11,016 bases of DNA from assembly GCF_014904065.1 (NCBI RefSeq), contig NZ_JACXJG010000001.1:63903-74918 (forward strand), read 5' to 3'. The stretch's first letter is position 1. Every line of letters begins with the position of its first letter. Below, in pieces: positions 1 to 6,298 of the stretch. This stretch comes from Gulosibacter sediminis. Lineage in GTDB: Bacteria; Actinomycetota; Actinomycetes; Actinomycetales; Microbacteriaceae. The position numbers were made by a program, and so were the translations under genes. Under the pieces are notes generated by a model that did no database searches, was not told where the DNA came from, and saw only the letters and a program-made list of their open reading frames with translations.

Positions 1-1
1 G

Positions 2-223
2 GACCCGGAACTTGTCGGTGACGTACTCGATGTGATGCGCGACCTTGCGGCGGCAGGAATGACCATGATCGTCGTCACCCACGAGATCGGGTTTGCGCGG
101 CAGGTCGCCGATCGAGCCGTGTTCATGGACGGTGGCGTGGTGGTCGAGCAGGGGGATCCCGCCGAATTGTTCAGCAATCCGCAGCACGAACGGACGAAGG
201 CATTCCTGAGTAACGTGCTGTAG
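2..223 (+). CDS. Polar amino-acid ABC transporter ATP-binding protein, C-terminal fragment
   Basis: This is the last 73 codons of an ATPase whose beginning lies left of the window; the reading frame is open from base 2. The fragment begins at the D-loop region (DPELVGDVL), which directly follows Walker B in this family. It continues to the H-loop histidine in IVVTHEIGFA, then MDGGVVVEQGDP and a C-terminal FSNPQHERTKAFL. That ending is typical of GlnQ/ArtP/HisP-type ATPases for polar amino-acid importers, which energise uptake at the inner face of the membrane. Walker A and the signature motif are outside the window, so the substrate cannot be named. It is probably the last gene of its operon, because a hairpin follows the stop and the next gene has its own ribosome-binding site. 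Family confidence is high; substrate is unknown. Confidence 0.9.
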   Translation, partial: DPELVGDVLDVMRDLAAAGMTMIVVTHEIGFARQVADRAVFMDGGVVVEQGDPAELFSNPQHERTKAFLSNVL

Positions 224-230
224 CGGCGTG

Positions 231-256
231 GCCCGGGGTGGGTGTCTACCCCGGGC
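231..256 (+). terminator. GC-rich hairpin after the amino-acid ABC ATPase
   Basis: A perfect 9-bp inverted repeat (GCCCGGGGT at 231-239, ACCCCGGGC at 248-256) with an 8-nt loop starts 7 bp after the TAG stop. There is no T-run after it, so it is a strong stem but not a textbook intrinsic terminator. U-less hairpins of this sort are common after actinobacterial genes. Confidence 0.55.
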
Positions 257-408
257 TGCGGCGCGTTGCCACCAGTGCCAGCCCGGTTCGAGCCGAGCCC
301 CGAACGCATGAGTGTTACGACTTGTAGAAATCTGAGCAAACCGGTCATTCAGGCTGGGTAGCATCAACGCGTGCACGATTTCGAAGACGAGGTTGGAGGT
401 GGACTCCT
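257..408 (+). promoter_or_regulatory. Upstream region of add: weak promoter candidate and strong RBS
   Basis: This non-coding stretch separates the ABC operon from add. A TAGCAT at 359-364 fits the actinobacterial -10 pattern TANNNT and would place the transcript start near 371, about 38 nt before the GTG. No convincing -35 lies 16-18 bp upstream. A strong Shine-Dalgarno, GGAGGT at 395-400, sits 8 nt before the GTG at 409 and fixes that start. I see no clear operator. The promoter is tentative; the RBS is firm. Confidence 0.4.
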
Positions 409-1572
409 GTGACACAAGACCGAGCCGCAACTCAGAGTGCGGAAGTCTGGCTAGCTGAGGGAGTGGATGCGCGCAGTCTGCCCAAGATCCTGCTGCACGA
501 TCACCTCGATGGCGGGCTTCGTCCCGACACGATTCTCGACCTCGCGCAGGACGCGGGTATCGAGTTGCCGGCGGCGGGGGAGCCCGAGCTGCGTGAATGG
601 TTCCGCGCGAACGCCGACTCCGGCTCGCTTGAGCGCTACCTCGAGACCTTCGACGTCGTGCTGCGTGTGCTGCAGACGCCCGAGGCGCTGCACCGCGTCG
701 CCCGCGAGGCGGTCGCTGATCTTGCGGCAGATGGCGTGATCTACGCCGAGCTGCGTTGGGCCCCCGAGCAGCACCTGCGCGGCGGGCTCACGCTCGACGA
801 CGTCATCGCCGCGGTCACCGCCGGCTTGCGCGAGGGCTGCGAGGCCCACGAGGGCATCGAGGTCGGCCAGCTGCTGTGCGCCATGCGCCATGCGAACGAT
901 GCCGACACGATCGCGGATGCGGCGCTCCGGCACCGCGGCGACAGCGAGTCGGGCGGCGTGCGCGGCTTCGACCTCGCGGGCCCCGAGATCGGCTTCCCAC
1001 CGAGCCAGCACCGCCGCGCCCTCGAGAAGCTCGCGGGCGAGTTCATGCCGGTCACGATTCACGCGGGTGAGGCCGCGGGCCTCGAGTCGATCGCCTCCGC
1101 GCTCATCGATGGTCGCGCGCTGCGCCTCGGCCACGGGGCACGCATCGCCGACGACATCACGCTCGAGCAGCAGGACGACTCGGGCACGCGCGTCACGCTC
1201 GGCCCGATCGCGAGTTGGGTGCGCGAGCGCGGCATCGCCCTCGAGCTCGCGCCGTCGTCGAACCTGCAGACCGGCCTCGAGCTCGACAGCCCGCTGTTCG
1301 AGCACCGCACCGTCGAGACCATCACGCAGCACCCGTTCGATCTGCTCTACCAGCTCGGCTTCTCGACCACGGTGAACACTGACAACCGGCTCATGAGCGC
1401 GACCAGCGCATCCGAAGAGCTACAGCTTGTCGCCGACGCCTTCGACCTGCGGCTCGGCGATCTCGAGCAGCTGCAACTTAACGCGGCCGAGGCGGCCTTC
1501 GCGCCGCTCGAGGACCGCGAAGACCTGGCCGACCGCATCACCGAAGGGTACGAGCAGGAGGTGGGCGCGTGA
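409..1572 (+). CDS. add: Adenosine deaminase
   Basis: A 387-residue amidohydrolase that converts (deoxy)adenosine to (deoxy)inosine and ammonia in the cytosol, the entry step of purine nucleoside salvage. The zinc and catalytic residues of the family are visible in order: the HxH pair H30/H32 in LLHDHLDG, H218 and E221 in VTIHAGE, H242 in LGHGARI, and the zinc-binding D325 in TVNTDNRLMS. The NTDNR version of the last motif, in place of NSDDP, is usual in the actinobacterial branch. AELRWAPEQH near 113-122 and LELAPSSNLQTG near 278-289 also match the family. Length is slightly above the usual 330-370. GTG at 409 was chosen because GGAGGT lies 8 nt upstream. The stop overlaps the start of the downstream EIIA gene, so the two are likely cotranslated. 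All key residues are intact. Confidence 0.95.
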   Translation: MTQDRAATQSAEVWLAEGVDARSLPKILLHDHLDGGLRPDTILDLAQDAGIELPAAGEPELREWFRANADSGSLERYLETFDVVLRVLQTPEALHRVAREAVADLAADGVIYAELRWAPEQHLRGGLTLDDVIAAVTAGLREGCEAHEGIEVGQLLCAMRHANDADTIADAALRHRGDSESGGVRGFDLAGPEIGFPPSQHRRALEKLAGEFMPVTIHAGEAAGLESIASALIDGRALRLGHGARIADDITLEQQDDSGTRVTLGPIASWVRERGIALELAPSSNLQTGLELDSPLFEHRTVETITQHPFDLLYQLGFSTTVNTDNRLMSATSASEELQLVADAFDLRLGDLEQLQLNAAEAAFAPLEDREDLADRITEGYEQEVGA

Positions 1573-2036
1573 GCGCAGACACCGCGAAGACCATCTTCAC
1601 CGACCCGGGGCTCGTGCGCGCCGGCGGCAAGGCTGTCGACTGGCGGGATGCGGTGAGGCAGACCACGCGCCTGCTCGTGTCGGCGGGCTACGTTACGCGT
1701 CGCTACCCCGACAAGGTCATCGCCGTGATCGACCGGTACGGCCCCTACACCGTGATCGCGCCGGGCCTCGCGCTCGTGCACGCGCAGCCGAGCGCCGACT
1801 CGATCAAGCCGGGCGTCGCCGCCATGACTTTCCCCGAAGGCGTGAACTTCGGCCACGCGCACTTCGACCCGGTCGGCCTCGTCATCGCGATCGCGACCAC
1901 GAACCCGTCGGCGCACATCGAGCTCATCGCCGACATCGCATCCCAGCTCGAACACGACGGCGGCATCGTTGACCGCGCGATCCGCGCGAGCACCGACGCC
2001 GCCCTCGTGGACGCCCTCGGCGAGGTCGCCCCTTAG
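1569..2036 (+). CDS. Orphan PTS EIIA component, ascorbate/UlaC (EIIA type 2) family
   Basis: A 155-residue cytosolic phosphocarrier of the PTS EIIA type 2 fold, closest in pattern to UlaC/SgcA. These proteins accept phosphate from HPr on one histidine and pass it to an EIIB. The segment from YVTRRYPDKVIAVI through GPYTVIAPGLALVHAQPS (about 41-75) is the family hallmark, and H71 in ALVHAQP is the expected phosphorylated histidine. GVNFGHAHFDPVGLVIAIA and the conserved H116 in SAHIELI follow. The GTG start overlaps the add stop (GTGA), with AGGAGGT at 1556-1562 six nt upstream. No EIIB, EIIC, HPr or EI gene is visible here, so this is an orphan EIIA sitting with nucleoside salvage genes. It may serve a distant permease or act as a regulatory sensor of PTS state; both are inference. 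Family assignment is firm. Confidence 0.88.
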   Translation: MSADTAKTIFTDPGLVRAGGKAVDWRDAVRQTTRLLVSAGYVTRRYPDKVIAVIDRYGPYTVIAPGLALVHAQPSADSIKPGVAAMTFPEGVNFGHAHFDPVGLVIAIATTNPSAHIELIADIASQLEHDGGIVDRAIRASTDAALVDALGEVAP

Positions 2037-3757
2037 CTCAGCAGCGCGCGCATCGCCCCGGCGGCCGCGTCGGCGCGCTCGTTTGCCGAGGCGCGGCGCT
2101 CGCCGAGCGTGCCGTCGGTCGACACCGCGTCGATGTACACCTTGATCTTTGGCTCGGTGCCCGACGGGCGAATCATCAGCCGCGTGCCGTCGTCGAGCAC
2201 GAGCCGCACGATGTTCGCGGGCTGCGCATCCGTCTCGAAGTCGTGCACCTCGGCGACCGCCGCGGCGCCCACCTGCGTCGGCGGGGTCGCGCGTACCGAG
2301 GCCATGACGGCGGGCAGCTGTGCCGGGTCGTCGAAGCGCAGCGCCACCTGGCGCGACGCGAACGCGCCGAACAGCTCACCGAACTCGTCATCGAGGTCCT
2401 GCAGCGTCTTGCCCTCGGCGGCCTGCGCAAACGCGAGGTCGAGCACCGCGAGGGCGGCAGAGAGGCCATCTTTGTCGCGCACGGTCTCGGTGTTGACGAG
2501 GTAGCCGAGCGCCTCCTCGTAGCCGTAGATGATGCCGTCGGCCCGCGAGATCCATTTGAACCCGGTCTGCGTTTCGGCATAGCCGAGGCCGTAGTGCTCG
2601 GCGACCTTCGACAGTGCGGGTGACGACACGAGCGAGGTCGCGAGGGTGCCGGATGCGCCAGCCTCCGTCGCGATCTTCGCCGCGCGCCAGCCGAGCAGCT
2701 TGCCGATGTCGTTGCCGCCGAAGAGGTGCCAGCCGCCCGCACCGTCCGACTCGGCGACCGCGAGGCGATCGGCGTCGGGGTCGTGGGCGATGATGAGCTG
2801 CGCGCCGACGCGGCTCGCGGTCTCGTAGGCGAGGTCGAGCGCGCCTGGCTCCTCGGGGTTCGGGAAGTCGACGGTCGGGAACGTGCCATCGGGTTCGATC
2901 TGCTCGCGCACGACCTCGTGCGCCCCGATGCCGGCCGTCTCGAGCACTCGGCGGTAGGTGTTCCAACCGACGCCGTGCATCGCGGTATACGCGACTTTGA
3001 GTGGCACGGGGGAGTGTCGGAGCACCTTCGCGGTCGCCTCGACGTAGGCGTCGACGAGTGACGCATCGGCGACCGCGTATCCAGTGTCGCGCGGCAGCTC
3101 GTTCACCTTGCGGACGCTCGCGACCGCGGCAATGGCGGCCGCGATCTCGCCGTCGGCGGGCGGCACGATCTGCGAGCCGTTGTCGGCGCCGCCGAGGTAC
3201 ACCTTGTAGCCGTTGTCCCACTTCGGGTTGTGTGAGGCCGTCACCATGACGCCCGCGGAGGCGTCGAGGTGGCGCACGGCGAACGCCGTCACCGGGGTCG
3301 GCAGCGCGCTCGGCAGCAGCGTCGCGCGCACGCCGGCGGCCTGCATCAGCTCGGCGGTGTCGCGAGCGTACGTGTCGGAGTTGAGGCGAGCGTCATAGCC
3401 AATCACGACGCTCGGGTGGGCCTCGCCGCGGGCGAGGAGGAAGTCGGCGAGGCCGCGGGCCGCCTGCGCGACGACCACCCGGTTCATCCGGTTCGAACCG
3501 GCGCCCTGGCGCCCGCGCAAGCCAGCGGTGCCAAACTGCAGTCGCGTCGCGAAGCGGTCGCGAACCTCACGCCACGCCTCGGCGCGGTCGGAGGTGTCGT
3601 CGTCGGCAATCTCCTCGCCGACGACGTTGACGTCGCCGAGTCGGCCGAGCAGTTCGCTCAGCTCGGCGCGGGTCGCGTTGTCGGGGTCCTGCTCGAGCCA
3701 GGCCGTCGCGGCGTGGCGCAGGGCAAGCTGCGACTCGCGAATCAGTGGCAGGCTCAT
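2033..3757 (-). CDS. pmmB: Phospho-sugar mutase of the PGM2/PmmB type, probable phosphopentomutase
   Basis: A 574-residue alpha-D-phosphohexomutase-superfamily enzyme that moves phosphate between C1 and the terminal carbon of a sugar. The four signature elements are present: FGTAGLRG at 75-82; the catalytic phosphoserine S175 in TASHNP; the magnesium loop DPDADR at 326-331; the sugar-specificity loop GYEEALGY at 412-419; and the phosphate-binding RPSGTEPKIKVY at 530-541. The QTGFKWI and GYEEALG motifs place it near the PGM2/PgcA group, which includes human PGM2, an enzyme with phosphopentomutase activity. The ATG overlaps the stop of the upstream nucleoside phosphorylase by four bases (ATGA), so the pair is translationally coupled. 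M. tuberculosis has the same neighbours (deoD-pmmB). That context points to ribose-1-phosphate as a physiological substrate, an inference. Annotation as phosphoglucomutase or phosphomannomutase remains possible. Confidence 0.9.
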   Translation of the reverse strand: MSLPLIRESQLALRHAATAWLEQDPDNATRAELSELLGRLGDVNVVGEEIADDDTSDRAEAWREVRDRFATRLQFGTAGLRGRQGAGSNRMNRVVVAQAARGLADFLLARGEAHPSVVIGYDARLNSDTYARDTAELMQAAGVRATLLPSALPTPVTAFAVRHLDASAGVMVTASHNPKWDNGYKVYLGGADNGSQIVPPADGEIAAAIAAVASVRKVNELPRDTGYAVADASLVDAYVEATAKVLRHSPVPLKVAYTAMHGVGWNTYRRVLETAGIGAHEVVREQIEPDGTFPTVDFPNPEEPGALDLAYETASRVGAQLIIAHDPDADRLAVAESDGAGGWHLFGGNDIGKLLGWRAAKIATEAGASGTLATSLVSSPALSKVAEHYGLGYAETQTGFKWISRADGIIYGYEEALGYLVNTETVRDKDGLSAALAVLDLAFAQAAEGKTLQDLDDEFGELFGAFASRQVALRFDDPAQLPAVMASVRATPPTQVGAAAVAEVHDFETDAQPANIVRLVLDDGTRLMIRPSGTEPKIKVYIDAVSTDGTLGERRASANERADAAAGAMRALLS

Positions 3758-4632
3758 GCGCCTGCCCCGGTCGCGTCGTCGGTCAGGATGCGCTTGACCG
3801 CGTCAGCGAGCAGGGTCGCGAGGTGCGTCTCGGCGGCCTCGCCAGCCGCGATGACTTCCTCGTGGCTGAGCGGATCGGGCGAGATGCCGGCGGCGGGGTT
3901 CGTGATGAGCGACATACCGAGCACCTCCATACCGGCCTCGCGCGCGGCGATCGCCTCGAGCGCGGTCGACATGCCGACGATGTCACCGCCGATGACGCCG
4001 GCCATCTTCACCTCGGCTGGCGTCTCGTAGTGCGGGCCGCGGAACTGGACGTAGACGCCCTCGTCGAGGTCTTCGACGCCGTGCACGATCGTGCGCAGGC
4101 GCTCGGAGTAGAGGTCGGTGAGGTCGATGAACGTCGCGCCCTCGAGTGGCGACGCGGCGGTGAGGTTGATGTGGTCGCGGATGATCACCGGGGTGCCGGG
4201 CGCCCAGGCCGGGTTGAGCCCGCCCGCGCCGTTCGTGAGCACCATGATCTTCGCGCCGGTCGCGGCCGCGGTGCGCACCGAGTGCACGACACGCCGCACG
4301 CCGTGGCCCTCGTAGAAGTGCGTGCGTGCCCCGATGATGAGTGCGTGGTGACCGGAGTCGAGGCGCACCGAGCGGATGGTGCCGACGTGGCCAGCGAGCG
4401 CGGGCTTCGAGAAGCCGGGCACCTCGTCGGCCGCCAGCGTCGCGACGGTCTCGCCCAGCGCATCCGCCGCCTTGCCCCAGCCGGAGCCGAGCGTGAGAGC
4501 GATGTCGTGGTGGGCAACCCCACTGCGTTCTGCGATGACGCGCGCGGCTTCGGCAGCAACGTCGACCGGGCGGGCGGCCGGGTCGTCGAGGGGGTGCGCG
4601 AACTGGGCGTCGTTGTTGATCAGTTCAGCCAT
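3754..4632 (-). CDS. punA: Purine nucleoside phosphorylase, trimeric class
   Basis: A 292-residue cytosolic enzyme that phosphorolyses inosine and guanosine (and deoxy forms) to the free base and (deoxy)ribose-1-phosphate. Trimeric-class motifs occur in order: LGSGWG at 48-53 (phosphate loop), RTHFYEGH at 103-110, TNGAGGLNP at 133-141, RGPHYETPAEV at 198-208 with the base-contacting E203, GMSTALEA at 220-227, and SLITNPAAG at 241-249. N245 corresponds to the asparagine that favours 6-oxopurines, so adenosine would be handled through add first. H257 in the SHEEV motif is also conserved. ATG 4632 was preferred over an in-frame upstream GTG/ATG at 4683, because the added 17 residues are unlike the family and would run into the divergent lpdA start. 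There is no Shine-Dalgarno, and a -10-like TACGCT sits 6 bp before the ATG, suggesting a leaderless transcript. It is the first gene of a two-gene operon with the mutase. Confidence 0.94.
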   Translation of the reverse strand: MAELINNDAQFAHPLDDPAARPVDVAAEAARVIAERSGVAHHDIALTLGSGWGKAADALGETVATLAADEVPGFSKPALAGHVGTIRSVRLDSGHHALIIGARTHFYEGHGVRRVVHSVRTAAATGAKIMVLTNGAGGLNPAWAPGTPVIIRDHINLTAASPLEGATFIDLTDLYSERLRTIVHGVEDLDEGVYVQFRGPHYETPAEVKMAGVIGGDIVGMSTALEAIAAREAGMEVLGMSLITNPAAGISPDPLSHEEVIAAGEAAETHLATLLADAVKRILTDDATGAGA

Positions 4633-4638
4633 GGAGTC

Positions 4639-4644
4639 AGCGTA
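4639..4644 (-). promoter_or_regulatory. Candidate -10 box for a leaderless punA transcript
   Basis: On the minus strand TACGCT matches the TANNNT -10 pattern and ends 6 bp before the punA ATG, so transcription could start at the A of the start codon. The lack of a Shine-Dalgarno fits this. No good -35 lies at normal spacing; the nearest candidate, TTGCCA, is 21 bp upstream. Confidence 0.4.
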
Positions 4645-4668
4645 GGTGAGCGTCGCTGAACTCCGTGG

Positions 4669-4674
4669 CAAAAT
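4669..4674 (+). promoter_or_regulatory. Candidate -10 box for a leaderless lpdA transcript
   Basis: CAAAAT (4 of 6 matches to TATAAT) ends 7 bp before the lpdA ATG at 4682, in the only A/T-rich patch of the 49-bp divergent gap. The gene has no clear Shine-Dalgarno. This is compatible with a leaderless start but the box is weak and no -35 is recognisable. Confidence 0.3.
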
Positions 4675-4681
4675 TGGAAAC

Positions 4682-6115
4682 ATGGGTGCGCTTGCTGCAG
4701 AACGTCATCGGATTGTTGTCATTGGTGGAGGGCCGGGAGGCTATGAGTCGGCGATCGCCGGCGCGCAGCTGGGGGCTGATGTCACGCTCGTCGAATGGGT
4801 CGGCGTGGGCGGTTCGGCGGTGTTGACCGACGTCGTGCCGTCGAAGACGCTCATCGCGACCGCCGAGGCGGCGACGCAGGTGCAGTCGTCCGACGAACTT
4901 GGCCTGCAGTACTTCGTGCGCGACGACGCCGACAACCCGCGCCGCCCCGAAATGGCGGTCAATCTCGGCAAGCTGAACCAGCGCATCCTGCGTCTCGCAC
5001 AAAACCAGTCGGACGACATGCGCCTCAACCTCAAGGACCGTGGCGTGCGTATCGTCGAGGGCCTCGGCCGCATCGCGGCGCCCGGCGTCGTGAGCGTCAG
5101 CACCGGCGAGAACGGCCAAGAGTTCGACCGCATCGAATACGACACCCTCGTCGTCTCGGTCGGCGCGAGCCCGCGCGAGCTGCCGACAGCCAAGCCCGAC
5201 GGCGAGCGCATCCTCACCTGGAAGCAGCTCTACAACCTGCAGGAGACCCCCGAGCACCTCATCGTGGTCGGTTCCGGTGTCACCGGTGCCGAGTTCGCCT
5301 CGGCGTACCGCGCGCTTGGCCTCAAGGTCACGCTCGTCTCGAGCCGCGACCGCGTGCTCCCGGGCGAAGACAAGGACGCGGCCGACGTCATCGAAGAGGT
5401 CTTTAAGCGCAACGGTATGAACGTGCTCTCGAAGACCCGCGCTGAGTCGGTCGTCGTCGACGGCGACGAGGTCGTCGTGACGCTCTCGGACGGCGCTGAG
5501 GTGCGCGGCTCGCACTGCCTGATGGCGGTCGGCTCGATTCCGAACACGAAGGGCCTCGGCCTCGAGCGCGCGGGTGTGAAGACGACCGACTCGGGCCACA
5601 TCATCGTTAACCGCGTTGCCGGCACGAGCGTGCCGAACATCTACGCCGCTGGCGACTGCACGAACTTCTTCCCCCTCGCCTCGGTCGCGTCGACGCAGGG
5701 CCGCACCGCTGTGTTTCACGCGCTTGGCGACGAGGTGCACCCGATCACGCTGCGCAACGTGGCCTCGAACGTCTTCACCTACCCCGAGATCGCGACCGTG
5801 GGCTGGCAGGAGAAAGACATCGAGGAGGGCAAGCGCACTGGCCGTGTTTACAAGCTCGACCTCGCGCAGAACCCGCGCGCGAAGATGCAGGGCTTCCGTG
5901 ATGGCTTCGTCAAGCTCATCGCGGGCAACAACCTCGGCACGATCATCGGGGGCGTGGTTGTCGCGCCCCGCGCATCCGAGCTGCTGCTCGCGCTCTCGAT
6001 CGCGATCGAGCAGCGACTGACCGTCGACGAGTTTGCGTCGTCGTGGGCGGTCTACCCGTCGCTCTCGGGGTCGATGGTGGATGCGGCGCGCGACATGCAC
6101 GTGCGCGACGAGTAG
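4682..6115 (+). CDS. lpdA: NAD(P)H-quinone dehydrogenase, LpdA family flavoprotein lacking redox cysteines
   Basis: A 477-residue FAD-dependent pyridine-nucleotide oxidoreductase. Domains run from FAD-binding (IVVIGGGPGGYES, 11-23), through NAD(P)H-binding (VVGSGVTGAE, 195-204) and the second FAD motif (NIYAAGDCTN, 319-328), to a C-terminal dimerisation domain. The place where lipoamide dehydrogenase carries CLNVGC reads GGSAVLTDVVPSK (43-55), so both redox cysteines are absent. The C-terminal His-Glu pair is also replaced, by VYPSLSGS (457-464). This is the pattern of M. tuberculosis LpdA (Rv3303c), which reduces quinones with NAD(P)H and is linked to oxidative-stress defence, not to 2-oxoacid dehydrogenases. 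SSRDR after the second Rossmann motif lacks the usual acidic residue, which would allow NADPH (inference). ATG 4682 was preferred to an in-frame GTG at 4646, since it begins just before the Rossmann fold. It is divergent from punA. Confidence 0.92.
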   Translation: MGALAAERHRIVVIGGGPGGYESAIAGAQLGADVTLVEWVGVGGSAVLTDVVPSKTLIATAEAATQVQSSDELGLQYFVRDDADNPRRPEMAVNLGKLNQRILRLAQNQSDDMRLNLKDRGVRIVEGLGRIAAPGVVSVSTGENGQEFDRIEYDTLVVSVGASPRELPTAKPDGERILTWKQLYNLQETPEHLIVVGSGVTGAEFASAYRALGLKVTLVSSRDRVLPGEDKDAADVIEEVFKRNGMNVLSKTRAESVVVDGDEVVVTLSDGAEVRGSHCLMAVGSIPNTKGLGLERAGVKTTDSGHIIVNRVAGTSVPNIYAAGDCTNFFPLASVASTQGRTAVFHALGDEVHPITLRNVASNVFTYPEIATVGWQEKDIEEGKRTGRVYKLDLAQNPRAKMQGFRDGFVKLIAGNNLGTIIGGVVVAPRASELLLALSIAIEQRLTVDEFASSWAVYPSLSGSMVDAARDMHVRDE

Positions 6116-6125
6116 GCTCGGCGCA

Positions 6126-6155
6126 GGGCTGCAAATTCCAGAACTTTCTCAGCCC
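6126..6155 (+). terminator. Possible terminator hairpin after lpdA
   Basis: GGGCTG at 6126-6131 pairs with CAGCCC at 6150-6155, starting 10 bp after the TAG stop. Within the 18-nt loop a smaller TTC/GAA pairing (6136-6138 with 6141-6143) can form. The stem is short and no immediate T-run follows, so termination would be modest. Confidence 0.4.
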
Positions 6156-6158
6156 CAG

Positions 6159-6171
6159 TGAATCTGATTCA
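6159..6171. promoter_or_regulatory. 13-bp palindrome just upstream of the -10 box, likely operator
   Basis: TGAATC-T-GATTCA is a perfect 6-bp inverted repeat around one central base. It ends 4 bp before the TATAAT box at 6176, so a protein bound here would cover the -10/-35 spacer. Position and symmetry suggest a dimeric transcription factor site controlling the downstream aminotransferase. I cannot name the regulator. Confidence 0.55.
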
Positions 6172-6175
6172 TATT

Positions 6176-6181
6176 TATAAT
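6176..6181 (+). promoter_or_regulatory. Consensus -10 box (TATAAT) for the aminotransferase gene
   Basis: A perfect TATAAT stands in an A/T-rich patch (6167-6181) that contrasts with its high-GC surroundings. The transcript would start near 6188, giving a leader of about 110 nt. No consensus -35 is found 16-18 bp upstream (that stretch is C-rich), which suggests activator dependence or another sigma factor. Confidence 0.65.
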
Positions 6182-6182
6182 A

Positions 6183-6281
6183 GGCTCAGCTCTGGGCGCT
6201 GAAGCCCCAAGCGTGTTGCCGACGCCAGGCCGGTCGCCGCAACACATCACCTCGAAACGAACTGGCGCCAGGCCGGCCCAG
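6183..6281 (+). ncRNA. Structured 5' leader with hairpins and shared loop sequence
   Basis: Three stems can be drawn by eye. A first, GGCTCAGC (6183-6190) with GCTG-A-AGCC (6198-6206), has a bulged A and straddles the predicted start. A second, GTGTTGC (6213-6219) with GCAACAC (6239-6245), is extended by CGAC/GTCG (6220-6223 with 6233-6236) and a 2-nt bulge. A third, CTGG-c-GCC (6262-6269) with GGC-CCAG (6275-6281), ends where the purine-rich ribosome-binding region begins. The 11-nt sequence CGCCAGGCCGG occurs in both the second (6223-6233) and third (6266-6276) stems. GGCCGG at 6228-6233 can also pair with CCGGCC at 6273-6278, a possible kissing or alternative fold. This may be a cis-regulatory RNA. 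I do not recognise a known riboswitch class, and GC-rich DNA forms hairpins easily. Confidence 0.4.
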
Positions 6282-6298
6282 AGAGAAGAGAGCACACC

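Noticed and set aside
285..296. CGGTTCGAGCCG in the add upstream region as an operator
   Set aside because: The palindrome is imperfect and such GC-rich near-palindromes are expected by chance in this composition.
322..327. TTGTAG considered as the -35 box of add
   Set aside because: It is 31 bp from the only plausible -10 (359-364), too far for one promoter, and no -10 lies 16-18 bp after it.
3745..4659. 304-codon plus-strand frame opposite punA
   Set aside because: Its product is an Arg/Val/Asp-rich shadow of the phosphorylase gene, whose motifs are clear on the minus strand.
4637..6100. 487-codon open frame antisense to lpdA
   Set aside because: It mirrors lpdA codon by codon with a low-complexity Arg/Val/Asp product and no own RBS. 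LpdA motifs on the plus strand are unambiguous.
6126..6155. GGGCTG/CAGCCC repeat considered as a regulator operator
   Set aside because: The arms are 18 bp apart and start 10 bp after a stop codon, so a terminator hairpin is the simpler reading; kept only as that.
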